Assembly: GCF_009765905.1 (NCBI RefSeq)
Contig: NZ_LMUO01000009.1
Span: 597,941 to 661,940 of the forward strand
DNA: 64,000 nt
Source: Mucilaginibacter sp. L196
Lineage (GTDB): Bacteria > Bacteroidota > Bacteroidia > Sphingobacteriales > Sphingobacteriaceae
Reading direction: 5' to 3'
Below, piece after piece: positions 1 through 7,480 of this stretch. Below the pieces are notes generated by a model that was given only the letters and a program-made list of their open reading frames with translations, had not been told where the DNA came from and searched no databases. Every line of letters begins with the position of its first letter. Position 1 is the first letter of the stretch. The position numbers and the translations under genes are program-made.

Positions 1-524
1 ATGGGTTTAGGTATTGGGATAGCCGTTCCATTTTAGGTTTTGTTGATGGTACTGAAAATCCTCAAGGGCAGGATAGGGAGCTATTTAGTATGATAGGGGA
101 TGAAGATGCAGACTATAAAGGTGGAAGTTATCTTTTTACGCAGAAATACATCCATAATTTATCAGCGTGGAAAGACCTCACTATCGAAGATCAGGAAAAA
201 GTAATCGGAAGGTATAAGGCAAATGATATAGAGATGTCGGACGAAGTAAAACCTTCTAACTCGCACATAGCTTTGGCCAATGTTGGCGACGACTTTAAAA
301 TTGTTCGTGATAATATGCCATTTGGTAATATGTCTACCAATGAAATGGGGACTTATTTTATAGCTTATGCAAGCACATTTACTACGGTGCAAAAAATGCT
401 GAATAACATGTTTATTGGTTCGTCTGAAGGGAATTATGACAGGATATTAGATTTCAGCACAGCTAAAACCGGCACTTTATTTTTTGTGCCGACATTTAAC
501 ATGATAGATGACTTTTCAGGTTGA
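1..524 (+). CDS. DyP-type peroxidase, C-terminal part (5' end outside the window)
   Basis: Haem peroxidase of the dye-decolourising family, which oxidises organic substrates with H2O2. The frame is open from base 3, before the first ATG at 90, and translates through the family hallmark GFVDGTENP (bases 36-62), whose Asp is the distal catalytic acid. Further family features follow: a likely proximal haem His in NSHIALA, the GTYFIAYA stretch with the distal pocket, and the NYDRILDFSTAKTGTLFF block near the end. The ATG at 90 is therefore internal, and the true start lies upstream of the window. The protein ends at IDDFSG, slightly shorter than many relatives. msrA follows 71 bases downstream on the same strand, which fits an oxidative-stress context. 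Family assignment is firm; substrate is unknown. Confidence 0.9.
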   Translation, partial: GFRYWDSRSILGFVDGTENPQGQDRELFSMIGDEDADYKGGSYLFTQKYIHNLSAWKDLTIEDQEKVIGRYKANDIEMSDEVKPSNSHIALANVGDDFKIVRDNMPFGNMSTNEMGTYFIAYASTFTTVQKMLNNMFIGSSEGNYDRILDFSTAKTGTLFFVPTFNMIDDFSG

Positions 525-595
525 TTACGCTAGTGCATGGGTGAAAACTTTTCTAAGGAATTAAGCGTTGACGATACAGAAACAAAAGATAATAT

Positions 596-1087
596 ATGAA
601 TACTGAAAAAGCTATTTTGGCCGGCGGATGTTTTTGGGGCGTGGAAGAATTGATCAGGCAATTGCCTGGTGTTATTTCAACTGTGGTTGGCTATACCGGC
701 GGTGATGTGCTGAATGCAACCTACAGAAACCACGGAACACATGCCGAAGGCATTGAGATCGTATTTGATCCGGCGCAATTATCCTATCGTAAACTGCTGG
801 AATATTTTTTCCAGATCCATGACCCGACAACAAGAAACAGACAGGGCAACGATATTGGCTCGTCTTACCGTTCAGCTATTTTTTATACCGATGAAATACA
901 GCAGGAAACCGCCAAAGCGTTAATTGCTGAGATGGAAGCATCAGGCAAATGGCCGGGGAAAATAATTACGGAGGTGGCACCTGCCACTGATTTTTGGAAC
1001 GCCGAAGCAGAACACCAGGATTATCTGCAAAAACATCCTTATGGGTATACCTGTCACTTTGAAAGGCCTGAATGGAAACTGGCGTAA
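596..1087 (+). CDS. msrA: Peptide-methionine (S)-S-oxide reductase MsrA
   Basis: Cytosolic repair enzyme that reduces the S-epimer of methionine sulfoxide, free or in protein, at the expense of thioredoxin. The 163-residue product has the normal length for a stand-alone MsrA and starts with the family motif GCFWGVEE; Cys12 is the catalytic sulfenic-acid cysteine. The conserved blocks [23 protein letters not shown] and EAEHQDYL are present, and a Cys in GYTCHFE near the C-terminus could be the resolving residue. There is no fused MsrB domain. The start codon overlaps (ATGA) the end of an uncertain 20-codon ORF. It lies just downstream of the DyP peroxidase and is followed by a strong terminator. 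Confidence 0.95.
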   Translation: MNTEKAILAGGCFWGVEELIRQLPGVISTVVGYTGGDVLNATYRNHGTHAEGIEIVFDPAQLSYRKLLEYFFQIHDPTTRNRQGNDIGSSYRSAIFYTDEIQQETAKALIAEMEASGKWPGKIITEVAPATDFWNAEAEHQDYLQKHPYGYTCHFERPEWKLA

Positions 1088-1150
1088 TTAGGAGATTTTT
1101 GCAGCGCGGCGACAGAACTCAGACTATCAGCAGTAAAAATACTAAACCGC

Positions 1151-1182
1151 AAAAATGCTGCCTATCAGGGCAGCATTTTTTG
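1151..1182 (+). terminator. Rho-independent terminator after msrA
   Basis: An 11-base arm AAAATGCTGCC and its perfect complement GGCAGCATTTT enclose a 5-base loop, followed by a run of T. It lies about 65 bases after the msrA stop codon and separates the msrA unit from the sulfur locus that begins at about 1257. Confidence 0.85.
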
Positions 1183-1256
1183 TATATGATGGTTTTGGTG
1201 GTGGATGAATAGGGAAACATAAATCGTATTTTATAAATAAAAGCCCAATTTAATTA

Positions 1257-1304
1257 ATTACTATATTATCTATAGGAATTATAGTAATATATTCTATATA
1301 TTTA
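1257..1304 (+). promoter_or_regulatory. Palindromic operator and weak promoter of the sulfur locus
   Basis: Two overlapping dyads are visible. The outer one has perfect 9-base arms ATTACTATA (1257-1265) and TATAGTAAT (1280-1288). The inner one, CTATA-GGAAT-TATAG, spans 1270-1284. Just downstream is TATATTTA (1297-1304), one base off the Bacteroidota -7 consensus TAnnTTTG, with no TTG at -33. A dyad covering the place of a missing -33 box suggests a site for an activator or repressor. The short AT-rich dyad with a GGAAT core resembles Rrf2-family operators in general look, but that link is an inference. The leader ORF starts 23 bases further on. Confidence 0.5.
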
Positions 1305-1326
1305 CAATGGCTTAAAAATTAATGCA

Positions 1327-1419
1327 ATGAATACTTCTTTTACTCAAAAAAGAGGATCTTTTACTACTTACCCAACAGCACTTTTTCAAAGTGAATGTTT
1401 TTATTGTTGTTGTAAATAA
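1327..1419 (+). CDS. Cysteine-rich leader peptide (30 aa) upstream of the sulfate exporter gene
   Basis: An ATG-initiated 30-codon ORF begins MNTSFTQKRG and ends with Cys24-Phe-Tyr-Cys27-Cys28-Cys29-Lys30, all four cysteines being TGT, followed by tandem stops (TAA, then TAA one base later in another frame). It is preceded by the operator and promoter above and ends 109 bases before the exporter gene. The position, the size and the clustering of one amino acid's codons at the 3' end are those of a transcription-attenuation leader that reads Cys-tRNA charging. Cysteine availability is a sensible signal for a sulfate or sulfite transporter. Cys-codon leaders before sulfur genes are known in Actinobacteria; I do not know of a described one in Bacteroidota. 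The peptide itself probably has no other job, although a metal-binding role for the Cys cluster cannot be excluded. Confidence 0.65.
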   Translation: MNTSFTQKRGSFTTYPTALFQSECFYCCCK

Positions 1420-1453
1420 CAAGGCTGCTGATATTTTACCGGCTTCTTTAAAT

Positions 1454-1487
1454 GGCATTTATGAATATGCCTGTCAATTTTTCTTTT
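1454..1487 (+). terminator. Possible attenuator hairpin between Cys leader and exporter gene
   Basis: GGCAT (1454-1458) and ATGCC (1467-1471) form a 5-bp stem with an 8-base loop. A T-rich tract, TTTTTCTTTT, follows at 1478-1487. The stem is short and the T tract is offset by six bases, so it would be a weak terminator. AAGGC just after the leader stop could compete for GCC of the right arm. The location between a Cys-codon leader and the exporter gene is the main support. Confidence 0.35.
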
Positions 1488-1528
1488 AGCAATCAACCTT
1501 ACATAATTAATAAAACAAAAAACTCATT

Positions 1529-2920
1529 ATGGCAACAAACACTACTGAAACAACAGGTGTAAAAACCTCCGGCTGGCAGGAATTCTGGTCGAAGGAAGAC
1601 TGGTGGGCGGTTTGGCTAGGGCTGGGCATTGTGGCGCTGGCCTATATCTTTTATCTTGCCGGTTCCAGCATTTCATGGATCGCGGTAGCTCCGGGCAAAT
1701 GGTCGACCTTGTCACAGCTTGGCGCGCAACTTTCAAAGAATGGCATTAAGTACCTCGCTTTGCTCGCCGCTTTCCTGGTCCTTTTTACCATCGTAATCTC
1801 ATTCATCGGGCAAAAGCCAAAGGCATTTATCAAGTCTTTCATTTTTATCTTTATACTCTCAACAATCATTTACATTGTAGGTGCCTGGGATCAGGCCAAT
1901 CGCTATAACCTGGAACCACCGCTGGTGGCGCTCCTGCTGGGGCTGATCATCTCCAATGTAATCGGGTTGCCCCGCTGGCTCGATGCGGGTTTCCGGGTGG
2001 AATTTTATATTAAACTGGGTATTGTGCTGTTGGGGGCCACTTTGCCGTTCACGTTAATTATCTGGGCTGGTCCTGTTGCTATTTTACAGGCTTCTATTGT
2101 TTCGCTGGTTACCTTTTTTGTAATTTTCCTTACGGCCAGAAAACTTGGTTTAGATCACCGCCTTGCAGCGGTATTAGGAGCCGGTGGCGCTGTGTGCGGT
2201 GTTTCCGCTTCGATTGCAGTTGCTGGTGCTGTAAGGGCTAAAAAGGAGCATCCGCCAATTGCTATAAGCCTGGTAGTGTTGTGGGCTATCGTCCTTATCT
2301 TCGTGTTGCCACTGGTTTGCCGCGCACTTGGTTTACCTACAGGCGTAGCCGGTGCCTGGATCGGTACATCGGAATTTGCGGATGCTGCCGGCCTGGCCGC
2401 TGCCCAATCCTATGGTAATTTAGCAGGCCATCACCTGGGCATTGCAGGCACAGCAGACCAGGCGCTTGCATCTTATACGCTGATCAAAGTTATCGGGCGG
2501 GATATTTGGATCGGTATCTGGTCGTTTGTATTGGCGCTCATTGCCGTTACCGTTTGGGAACGCAATGAAACCGATTCAAAAGTACAGGTGGGGCAGATCT
2601 GGTGGCGCTTCCCGAAATTCGTAATCGGATTTCTGATCGCTTCCGTGGTTACCACACTGATTGTCCATGGCAATTCACTGGCCGATTACAACAAACTGGT
2701 AAAACCATCCCTTATATTACCCATCACGGCGTTGCGGACCTGGGCGTTCACCTTTAGTTTCTTAAGTATCGGACTTACGACAAGGTTCCGTGATCTGGCG
2801 AGTACAGGTTTCAAGCCATTTGTGGCGTTTACTTTCGGGGTGGTGGTAAACGTGGCTTTGGGATATGTTCTGTCAGTAGTTGTATTCGGCCATTACTGGT
2901 CATCTATTGTGACGCATTAA
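1529..2920 (+). CDS. YeiH/COG2855 family putative sulfate exporter
   Basis: Polytopic inner-membrane protein of 463 residues, mostly hydrophobic segments (roughly 11-12 helices), matching the conserved hypothetical 698 / YeiH family. Recognisable blocks are LEPPLVALLLGLIISN, the LGIVLLGATLPF helix, the glycine-rich GAGGAVCGVSASIAV stretch and SFLSIGLTTRFRDLA near the end. It is about 110 residues longer than E. coli YeiH because of an extra N-terminal membrane region. Relatives have been proposed to export sulfate or sulfite released during sulfonate degradation; no transport assay supports a substrate here. The Cys leader upstream independently points to sulfur. The next gene begins 3 bases after the stop codon, so the two are probably co-translated. 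Confidence 0.85.
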   Translation: MATNTTETTGVKTSGWQEFWSKEDWWAVWLGLGIVALAYIFYLAGSSISWIAVAPGKWSTLSQLGAQLSKNGIKYLALLAAFLVLFTIVISFIGQKPKAFIKSFIFIFILSTIIYIVGAWDQANRYNLEPPLVALLLGLIISNVIGLPRWLDAGFRVEFYIKLGIVLLGATLPFTLIIWAGPVAILQASIVSLVTFFVIFLTARKLGLDHRLAAVLGAGGAVCGVSASIAVAGAVRAKKEHPPIAISLVVLWAIVLIFVLPLVCRALGLPTGVAGAWIGTSEFADAAGLAAAQSYGNLAGHHLGIAGTADQALASYTLIKVIGRDIWIGIWSFVLALIAVTVWERNETDSKVQVGQIWWRFPKFVIGFLIASVVTTLIVHGNSLADYNKLVKPSLILPITALRTWAFTFSFLSIGLTTRFRDLASTGFKPFVAFTFGVVVNVALGYVLSVVVFGHYWSSIVTH

Positions 2921-2923
2921 CGG

Positions 2924-3178
2924 ATGAAGATTTTTAATTCGATAGGGTTAGGTAATTCCGGGCCGAGCTGCCAGCAATGTACCTATTTTCAAAACGATCC
3001 GTCTCTCATTGAAGCGGCCTATCCTGGGCTTACGGTCATGAGCTCGGGGTTCGCCTCGGTGCGGGACCGGGACGGTTTGTGTAGTTATAATGAGATTTAC
3101 CTTTCCGCACGGGATAGTTGCCCGCACTTTACGCCGCACGGGGCTGAGACTAATTTAGAAGAGGCAGCGAGCCAATAG
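2924..3178 (+). CDS. Small four-cysteine protein coupled to the sulfate exporter
   Basis: The 84-residue product has no signal peptide or membrane segment. Four cysteines (Cys16, Cys19, Cys53, Cys66) in a C-x2-C ... C ... C pattern could bind zinc or an Fe-S cluster. The conserved-looking core is SCQQCTYFQND, then SVRDRDGLCSYN and RDSCPHF. The ATG is 3 bases after the exporter stop, so it is almost certainly in the same operon and translationally coupled. The last nine residues (TNLEEAASQ) are encoded within the left arm and loop of a hairpin, so the functional protein may effectively end after CPHFTPHG. I do not recognise a named family; it may be a soluble partner or redox/metal sensor for the exporter. 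Confidence 0.7.
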   Translation: MKIFNSIGLGNSGPSCQQCTYFQNDPSLIEAAYPGLTVMSSGFASVRDRDGLCSYNEIYLSARDSCPHFTPHGAETNLEEAASQ

Positions 3179-3197
3179 CTTCGCTATCTAAATTAGT
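3149..3197 (+). terminator. Hairpin across the end of the small Cys protein gene
   Basis: ACTAATTTAGA (3149-3159) and TCTAAATTAGT (3187-3197) are perfect 11-base arms. They flank a smaller inner dyad, GCGA...TCGC. There is no T run, so it could be a processing or stabilising hairpin rather than a true terminator. It overlaps the last codons of the upstream ORF. Confidence 0.45.
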
Positions 3198-3233
3198 ATG
3201 GTTGGGAATTGGATAGTTAAGGAGAAATATTTT

Positions 3234-3399
3234 CACCCTCTTTCCGGTTTGCCGGAGAGAGGGTCGAAGAGCGCAGCGCATTCGGGGTGAGTCGACTATG
3301 CGCCGGGCAATTGCGCTAATGCCGCTCGTATATTTTACTCACCCGGTCTTTGCTTCGCTCGACCACCCTCTCTTTTGCAAGCAAAAAAGAGGGTAAAAA
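3234..3399. repeat. Compound palindromic intergenic repeat
   Basis: Three nested dyads occur in 165 bases. A CCCTCT...CCGG hairpin with loop TTTG is at 3235-3264. GGGTGAGT at 3285-3292 pairs with ACTCACCC at 3337-3344. A 14-base arm hairpin (one mismatch) starting ACCCTCTC is at 3365-3394. The whole can fold into one cruciform. This is a REP-like element of the kind common between genes in Sphingobacteriaceae; it lies between the converging exporter operon and DUF4403 gene. Confidence 0.7.
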
Positions 3400-3453
3400 G
3401 CATTGGAAGATATTTTCCCTTAACTTGTGAAGGCCAACTCAATCCGGCGTAAT

Positions 3454-4821
3454 TTAATTAACGCTGACTGATAAATTACCAACAGTACTTACCCTCAATA
3501 ATACATAATCTTTCAGCGGTAGCAAGCCATCAGCCTTAATAGTATCTATATGCCCGCTTAGTACCAGCCTGTTATTAACTGGCTGGTTTAAAGCTTGGTT
3601 GAGTTTGTCTTTTAAGGTGTTTATTTGACTGGAGATATTGAAGTGGAGCTGATCATGTAAATATTTTTTTATTCCGGCATCCAGCAGCCATACAGTCGGC
3701 CCCTCTTTTAACCGGGTAATTGTATTGGCATCAAAGTCGATATTTTCTACATATAGATCACCCGTTTCGGGCTGATAGACCGGCAGACAGGTGAAGTAAA
3801 GCAAGCCGTGATAGGGTATCCCATTCTGGCGGCCGGTAAAGTTTACTTTTATCAATAAATGCTCATTACCGGTGCCATAAATCTCTGCTGATTTTATTAA
3901 AAGATGCCCTTTGGCGCCAACCGCTATCTCTTTGTTCGCTATCGTGTTATTCAGTAATTGGTTCAGGGGCTGGTAATCTAAATGAATATCAATATGCAAG
4001 TTAAATCCATTACCACCCGCATCGGTTGTAAGGAGATCAGGTAAAGGGGAGCCCGTGTTTTTAGCCGGATTAGCAAGCGAAAAAACAGGTTTTGCTGTTA
4101 TCCCAGCTACCAAACTTAAGGTATTACCCGATGTTGCCAACTGTCCGACTCTGATTGCTGAAGGGTTAATGTTGATATAACCAATGTCGCCAATCTTCAC
4201 CGGCTTATTAAGCGATGACCAAATGGGTTGGAGTAATTGCTTATAGTTATAATTATCTATTCTATTGCCCAGGGTGTCAAGTATCCTGCTAAGTACTTCT
4301 TTCGCCTGTGGCTTTATGGCTGGTGTAATATTTAGCCCGGCAATATTCAGGTTGCAGGCATTCAAGTCAAACTGCGTTAGATGTGTGTTTTTAAACAACC
4401 CATAATTCGCGGAAATACCAAAGTTGGTGCTTAAGCCAATATTCAGCGTAGCATTGCAGTGGCCTATATTTTTCCATTGCCCGTTAAAGGGGTTTTTTAT
4501 AAAGCCATTGATGTTAAACCCTGCATCGTCAGCAATATGCATGGTATCGCCCAAAAAGTTTAATTGAAAAGGTTGCCTGTTTACCTGCCATGTATATTTA
4601 CCAGGGCCAAGCTTACCTTCGCCCGAAATTTGCAATGGGATTTTAGCGCTATAATCGTTTAAAACATTTTGAAGATTGATGCTGACCGGTATGTCAATTT
4701 TTGACTCGGGGAGCTCGGTTTCGTTAAGTTGAGATAGCGGCAAATCAGGTGCGGCGGGTTTTATACTGCTGCACGAAGCAAGAATCAATAACGCGACTAC
4801 CAGGAAGGGGAAAGCTTTCAA
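3454..4821 (-). CDS. DUF4403 family lipoprotein
   Basis: The 455-residue predicted lipoprotein has a short signal peptide with lipobox LILASC and lipidated Cys17. The mature part has alternating beta-strand character and repeated amphipathic segments such as FNLHIDIHLDYQPLNQLLNN. This fits the DUF4403 family, whose members have tandem tubular lipid-binding-like (BPI/SMP-like) folds, so a role in carrying lipids in the periplasm is plausible but untested. It is monocistronic: convergent with the exporter operon and separated from the FAD monooxygenase gene by a terminator. The start is the ATG that begins the signal peptide. Confidence 0.8.
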   Translation of the reverse strand: MKAFPFLVVALLILASCSSIKPAAPDLPLSQLNETELPESKIDIPVSINLQNVLNDYSAKIPLQISGEGKLGPGKYTWQVNRQPFQLNFLGDTMHIADDAGFNINGFIKNPFNGQWKNIGHCNATLNIGLSTNFGISANYGLFKNTHLTQFDLNACNLNIAGLNITPAIKPQAKEVLSRILDTLGNRIDNYNYKQLLQPIWSSLNKPVKIGDIGYININPSAIRVGQLATSGNTLSLVAGITAKPVFSLANPAKNTGSPLPDLLTTDAGGNGFNLHIDIHLDYQPLNQLLNNTIANKEIAVGAKGHLLIKSAEIYGTGNEHLLIKVNFTGRQNGIPYHGLLYFTCLPVYQPETGDLYVENIDFDANTITRLKEGPTVWLLDAGIKKYLHDQLHFNISSQINTLKDKLNQALNQPVNNRLVLSGHIDTIKADGLLPLKDYVLLRVSTVGNLSVSVN

Positions 4822-4934
4822 ATTGTTGGTTTAAAATCAATCTAACGGTCAACTATGCTGGTAATGTATAAGTGTTTATGATATATCCATAATTTTACAG
4901 AGGGAAAGAGGTTTTTACTGAAGAATAGGTTAAT

Positions 4935-4968
4935 GGGCGTTTCCCGCTTTTACAGGCGGGAGACGCCC
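4935..4968. terminator. Strong GC-rich hairpin between FAD monooxygenase and DUF4403 genes
   Basis: GGGCGT-TT-CCCGC pairs with GCGGG-AG-ACGCCC (11 bp with a 2x2 internal loop, 8-base loop). It is downstream of the FAD monooxygenase on the minus strand. No long T run follows, so termination efficiency is uncertain. A shortened relative of its right arm and flank recurs after the lipoprotein gene at about 17.53 kb. Confidence 0.55.
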
Positions 4969-4977
4969 ATCTCAATA

Positions 4978-5024
4978 TTAAGGTATCGCTGAAGCACGTT
5001 CACTCAAAATAAATTTTAGCTTAA
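4978..5024 (-). pseudogene. C-terminal scar of a paralogue of the lipoprotein gene at 17.5 kb
   Basis: Directly after the FAD monooxygenase stop, a different frame reads LKFILSERASAIP and then stop. The intact lipoprotein gene at 17542-18015 ends TKFILSERASVMP. Over the 39 bases from AAA TTT to the stop, I count 32 identities, and the substitutions are mostly at third positions. Similarity continues past the stop (AGACGCCCA / AAACGCCCA and the following CTCA...AAGG). This looks like the last codons of a second copy of that gene whose body was replaced when the monooxygenase gene arrived. Confidence 0.55.
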
Positions 5025-6569
5025 TTACAAAACAAACCAGCGAGCGACAACCTTTTGGAGTTCGCTGCAATCGGGGTCATTGTCAGCAGCCCAGGCGATA
5101 ATCCCATCAGGGCGTATCAGTGCAGCACTCAAGCCTAATTGGTCTTTTACATTGCCTGAAATATATTTGATTCGGTTGCCATATTCACCCGCCAAAGTTT
5201 TAAGTGAAGTATTCTTATCAAAATCAAGCAGTATCCCCTGGCCATCATACATTAACTCGCCAATCGTTGTGCCATCTTCCAACTCAAAGTTGGGAACGCT
5301 GTGGCCGACCAACGGGTGGTTGCTACCGAAATTGTAGTGTGTGGAAACGCCCCACACCCTTCCTGCAAAGTAGGTGGCACCATCGCGCGTATTCATTAGA
5401 TCGCGGATAATCGCATACAGCGCACGGGCATGTGGTTCTGATCCCATGATTGCAGCCTGGGCGCGTGACCAATCCAGGACCTGTACCCCAATTGGATGCC
5501 GTTCGGTATAGTAACTGTCCAACAAGCCTTCCGGCGCTTCCTTATGGATAGTTGCGGCGAGCTTCCAGCCCAGGTTCATGGCATCGCCCAGCCCAAGGTT
5601 AAGCCCCTGGCCTCCCAACGGTGCGTGGATATGCGCGGCATCGCCGGCTAAAAGTACCCGTCTGTTGCGGTAGGTTGTGGCCTGCCGTGCCCGGTCAGTC
5701 CATGTGGTTGCGATGTGCAGGGCGTTGATCGTAACGTCGGTGCCCGAGACACGGCGCAGCACCTCCTGTACGTGTTCAAGCGTGATTGGCTTATCTGAAC
5801 TATGAAAAGCCCCGCCATCAAAATCTTGTATATTCAGGTAGCCCGGCTGCGATTGGAGATACATGCCTGTTGGTGTCACGTTTCGGCCGGGTTTTAGTTT
5901 CTCCGGGTCGACAATATCAACTTTAGCAGAATAACCCGTAAATTCCGGCTCGGTACCGGCGAATTCAAAACCGCCCGCCTTTCGAACAACACTACGGGCT
6001 CCATCGCAACCCACAAGCCATTTACCTTGAAACGATTGGTTACCTGATTGAACAGTTACCCCGTCCGTGGTTTGATGAAAGCCGGTAATAGCAAATCCGC
6101 GCTTGATTTCTACACCTAAGGCTTCTGCGCGGCGGGTCAGCACTGTTTCAAGTTCTTTCAGTTCTGAAATTAAGCTGGTTTCGGTCGAGCTTGGCAGTCG
6201 ATAACTCCACTGCGAGGTATCAATATCGCCTTCATGAAGTGGAATGCCAGCGAAATGACCAACCTGGCGACGGGGGCCTTGTATGGCGTTTTGGTGGGGG
6301 TTTTTAAGTCGTTTATGTAGCTCAAGTTCTTTTAGCAAGCCACGGCGATAAAGCGCTTCAATAGTTGGGGCCGAAAGTCCCCGCATCCCGAAAGGAAGTT
6401 GTTTTAATGGCGAGTGCGGATTCTCGGCCTTTTCCAGTATTAGTACTGAACATTTGGCCAGGGCCAGTTCACAGGCGAGAAACAGGCCTACAGGCCCTGC
6501 GCCGGAAATAATTACATCGTGGATAGAATTATCTTGTGCGGATTTATTGTTTTCAAGTGTTGCTTTCAT
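5025..6569 (-). CDS. FAD-dependent aromatic-ring monooxygenase (PheA/TfdB-like)
   Basis: Flavoprotein hydroxylase of class A that uses NAD(P)H and O2 to hydroxylate an aromatic or polyketide-like substrate. The product has 514 residues. The dinucleotide-binding motif GAGPVGL is near the N-terminus. The second FAD motif, LLAGDAAHIHAPLGGQGLN, includes the GD motif, and a C-terminal thioredoxin-like extension typical of the phenol hydroxylase group is present. I chose the ATG at 6569; a start at 6632 is possible but would add 21 residues not seen in the family and overlap the AraC gene. The AraC gene ends 40 bases upstream on the same strand and probably controls it. The 3' end sits on a gene scar, suggesting acquisition by recombination. 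Substrate unknown. Confidence 0.85.
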   Translation of the reverse strand: MKATLENNKSAQDNSIHDVIISGAGPVGLFLACELALAKCSVLILEKAENPHSPLKQLPFGMRGLSAPTIEALYRRGLLKELELHKRLKNPHQNAIQGPRRQVGHFAGIPLHEGDIDTSQWSYRLPSSTETSLISELKELETVLTRRAEALGVEIKRGFAITGFHQTTDGVTVQSGNQSFQGKWLVGCDGARSVVRKAGGFEFAGTEPEFTGYSAKVDIVDPEKLKPGRNVTPTGMYLQSQPGYLNIQDFDGGAFHSSDKPITLEHVQEVLRRVSGTDVTINALHIATTWTDRARQATTYRNRRVLLAGDAAHIHAPLGGQGLNLGLGDAMNLGWKLAATIHKEAPEGLLDSYYTERHPIGVQVLDWSRAQAAIMGSEPHARALYAIIRDLMNTRDGATYFAGRVWGVSTHYNFGSNHPLVGHSVPNFELEDGTTIGELMYDGQGILLDFDKNTSLKTLAGEYGNRIKYISGNVKDQLGLSAALIRPDGIIAWAADNDPDCSELQKVVARWFVL

Positions 6570-6609
6570 ATAGAATGATTGAAACACAAAATTATGGAAT
6601 GCTCCTGCG

Positions 6610-7443
6610 CTAGGATTGTACAAACGCGACAAAATCGCTGTCTATAACCTGTTTCCTTTTCTTTGCTTTTCGCGCGAATGCTGCTGGCGTAGTGCCGCTG
6701 TAGCGTTTGAATTCCTTGCTTAGGTGGGATTGATCTGCATAGCCCAGCTCATAAGCTAAGCGGGCAATGTCAGCATCCGGATAAAGCCATAATTGGTTTC
6801 GTACCTGCTCAAAGCGCATCAAACCAGATACATCTTTAACAGTATAGCCAGACGATTGCTTGAACTTCCTTTCCAATGTACGAACCGTGGCATGAGCCGC
6901 CGCCGCTACCAGGCTTACCGGCAGGGTGCCGTTTGCTTTAGTCATAGCAACTCCCGCTTTGAATAACATACTCTCACTAGCAATCCCCGACCGTGCATTC
7001 AAGAAGTATTGTTTTACCTGGGTGAGTGCTTCATCTATCTTACCAGCATCAATGTACTTATTCAACGCGGATTGAAGCTGGGCGATAGGGTGCTCAAATA
7101 TGTGCACACCGTCTTTGCCGGACGGCAGTCCGAGCAAATCGAATACGGTCCAGGGAAAACACCTGATACCAATGATTTCTAAACAGTTTTTTGTGTGAAA
7201 AATAACAGGCTGATTAAGCAGCCCCATCATAAAAGGTGATGGTAATGGCTGCAAACCTCCATTGTAAGAAATGCTAAGGTCACCTCCGAAATGAAAAATA
7301 ATTTCGGCGTAGCCATCAGGTACTACCTCATAACTCGATTGCAATTCTCCGGAATCTCTTCTGTTGTACCAAAAGCACTTTATGGTATCCCGTAGCTCTT
7401 CAGGAGGTTCAAATTCTTGATGCTGCATTTTCAAAGATACCAT
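6610..7443 (-). CDS. AraC family transcriptional regulator (DUF6597-type sensor domain)
   Basis: The 277-residue regulator has an N-terminal cupin-like sensing domain of the DUF6597 type (motifs VVPDGYAEIIFHFGG and IIGIRCFPW). The C-terminal AraC DNA-binding domain, from about residue 170, has two helix-turn-helix units; the second carries ELGYADQSHLSKEFKRYSG. It lies immediately upstream of the FAD monooxygenase on the same strand (gap 40 bases to the preferred start), so local control is the simplest reading. The effector is unknown. Confidence 0.9.
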   Translation of the reverse strand: MVSLKMQHQEFEPPEELRDTIKCFWYNRRDSGELQSSYEVVPDGYAEIIFHFGGDLSISYNGGLQPLPSPFMMGLLNQPVIFHTKNCLEIIGIRCFPWTVFDLLGLPSGKDGVHIFEHPIAQLQSALNKYIDAGKIDEALTQVKQYFLNARSGIASESMLFKAGVAMTKANGTLPVSLVAAAAHATVRTLERKFKQSSGYTVKDVSGLMRFEQVRNQLWLYPDADIARLAYELGYADQSHLSKEFKRYSGTTPAAFARKAKKRKQVIDSDFVAFVQS

Positions 7444-7480
7444 CTTCTTCGTTTCTCATAATGACAATTCTATTTATATG

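Noticed and set aside
538..599. 20-codon ORF overlapping the msrA start (ATGA)
   Set aside because: No Trp/Cys-type codon run, no family look, and the overlap can occur by chance; coding support is too weak.
3234..3399. CRISPR-like or phage attachment repeat
   Set aside because: The units are inverted and nested rather than regularly spaced direct repeats, and no cas or integrase gene is present.
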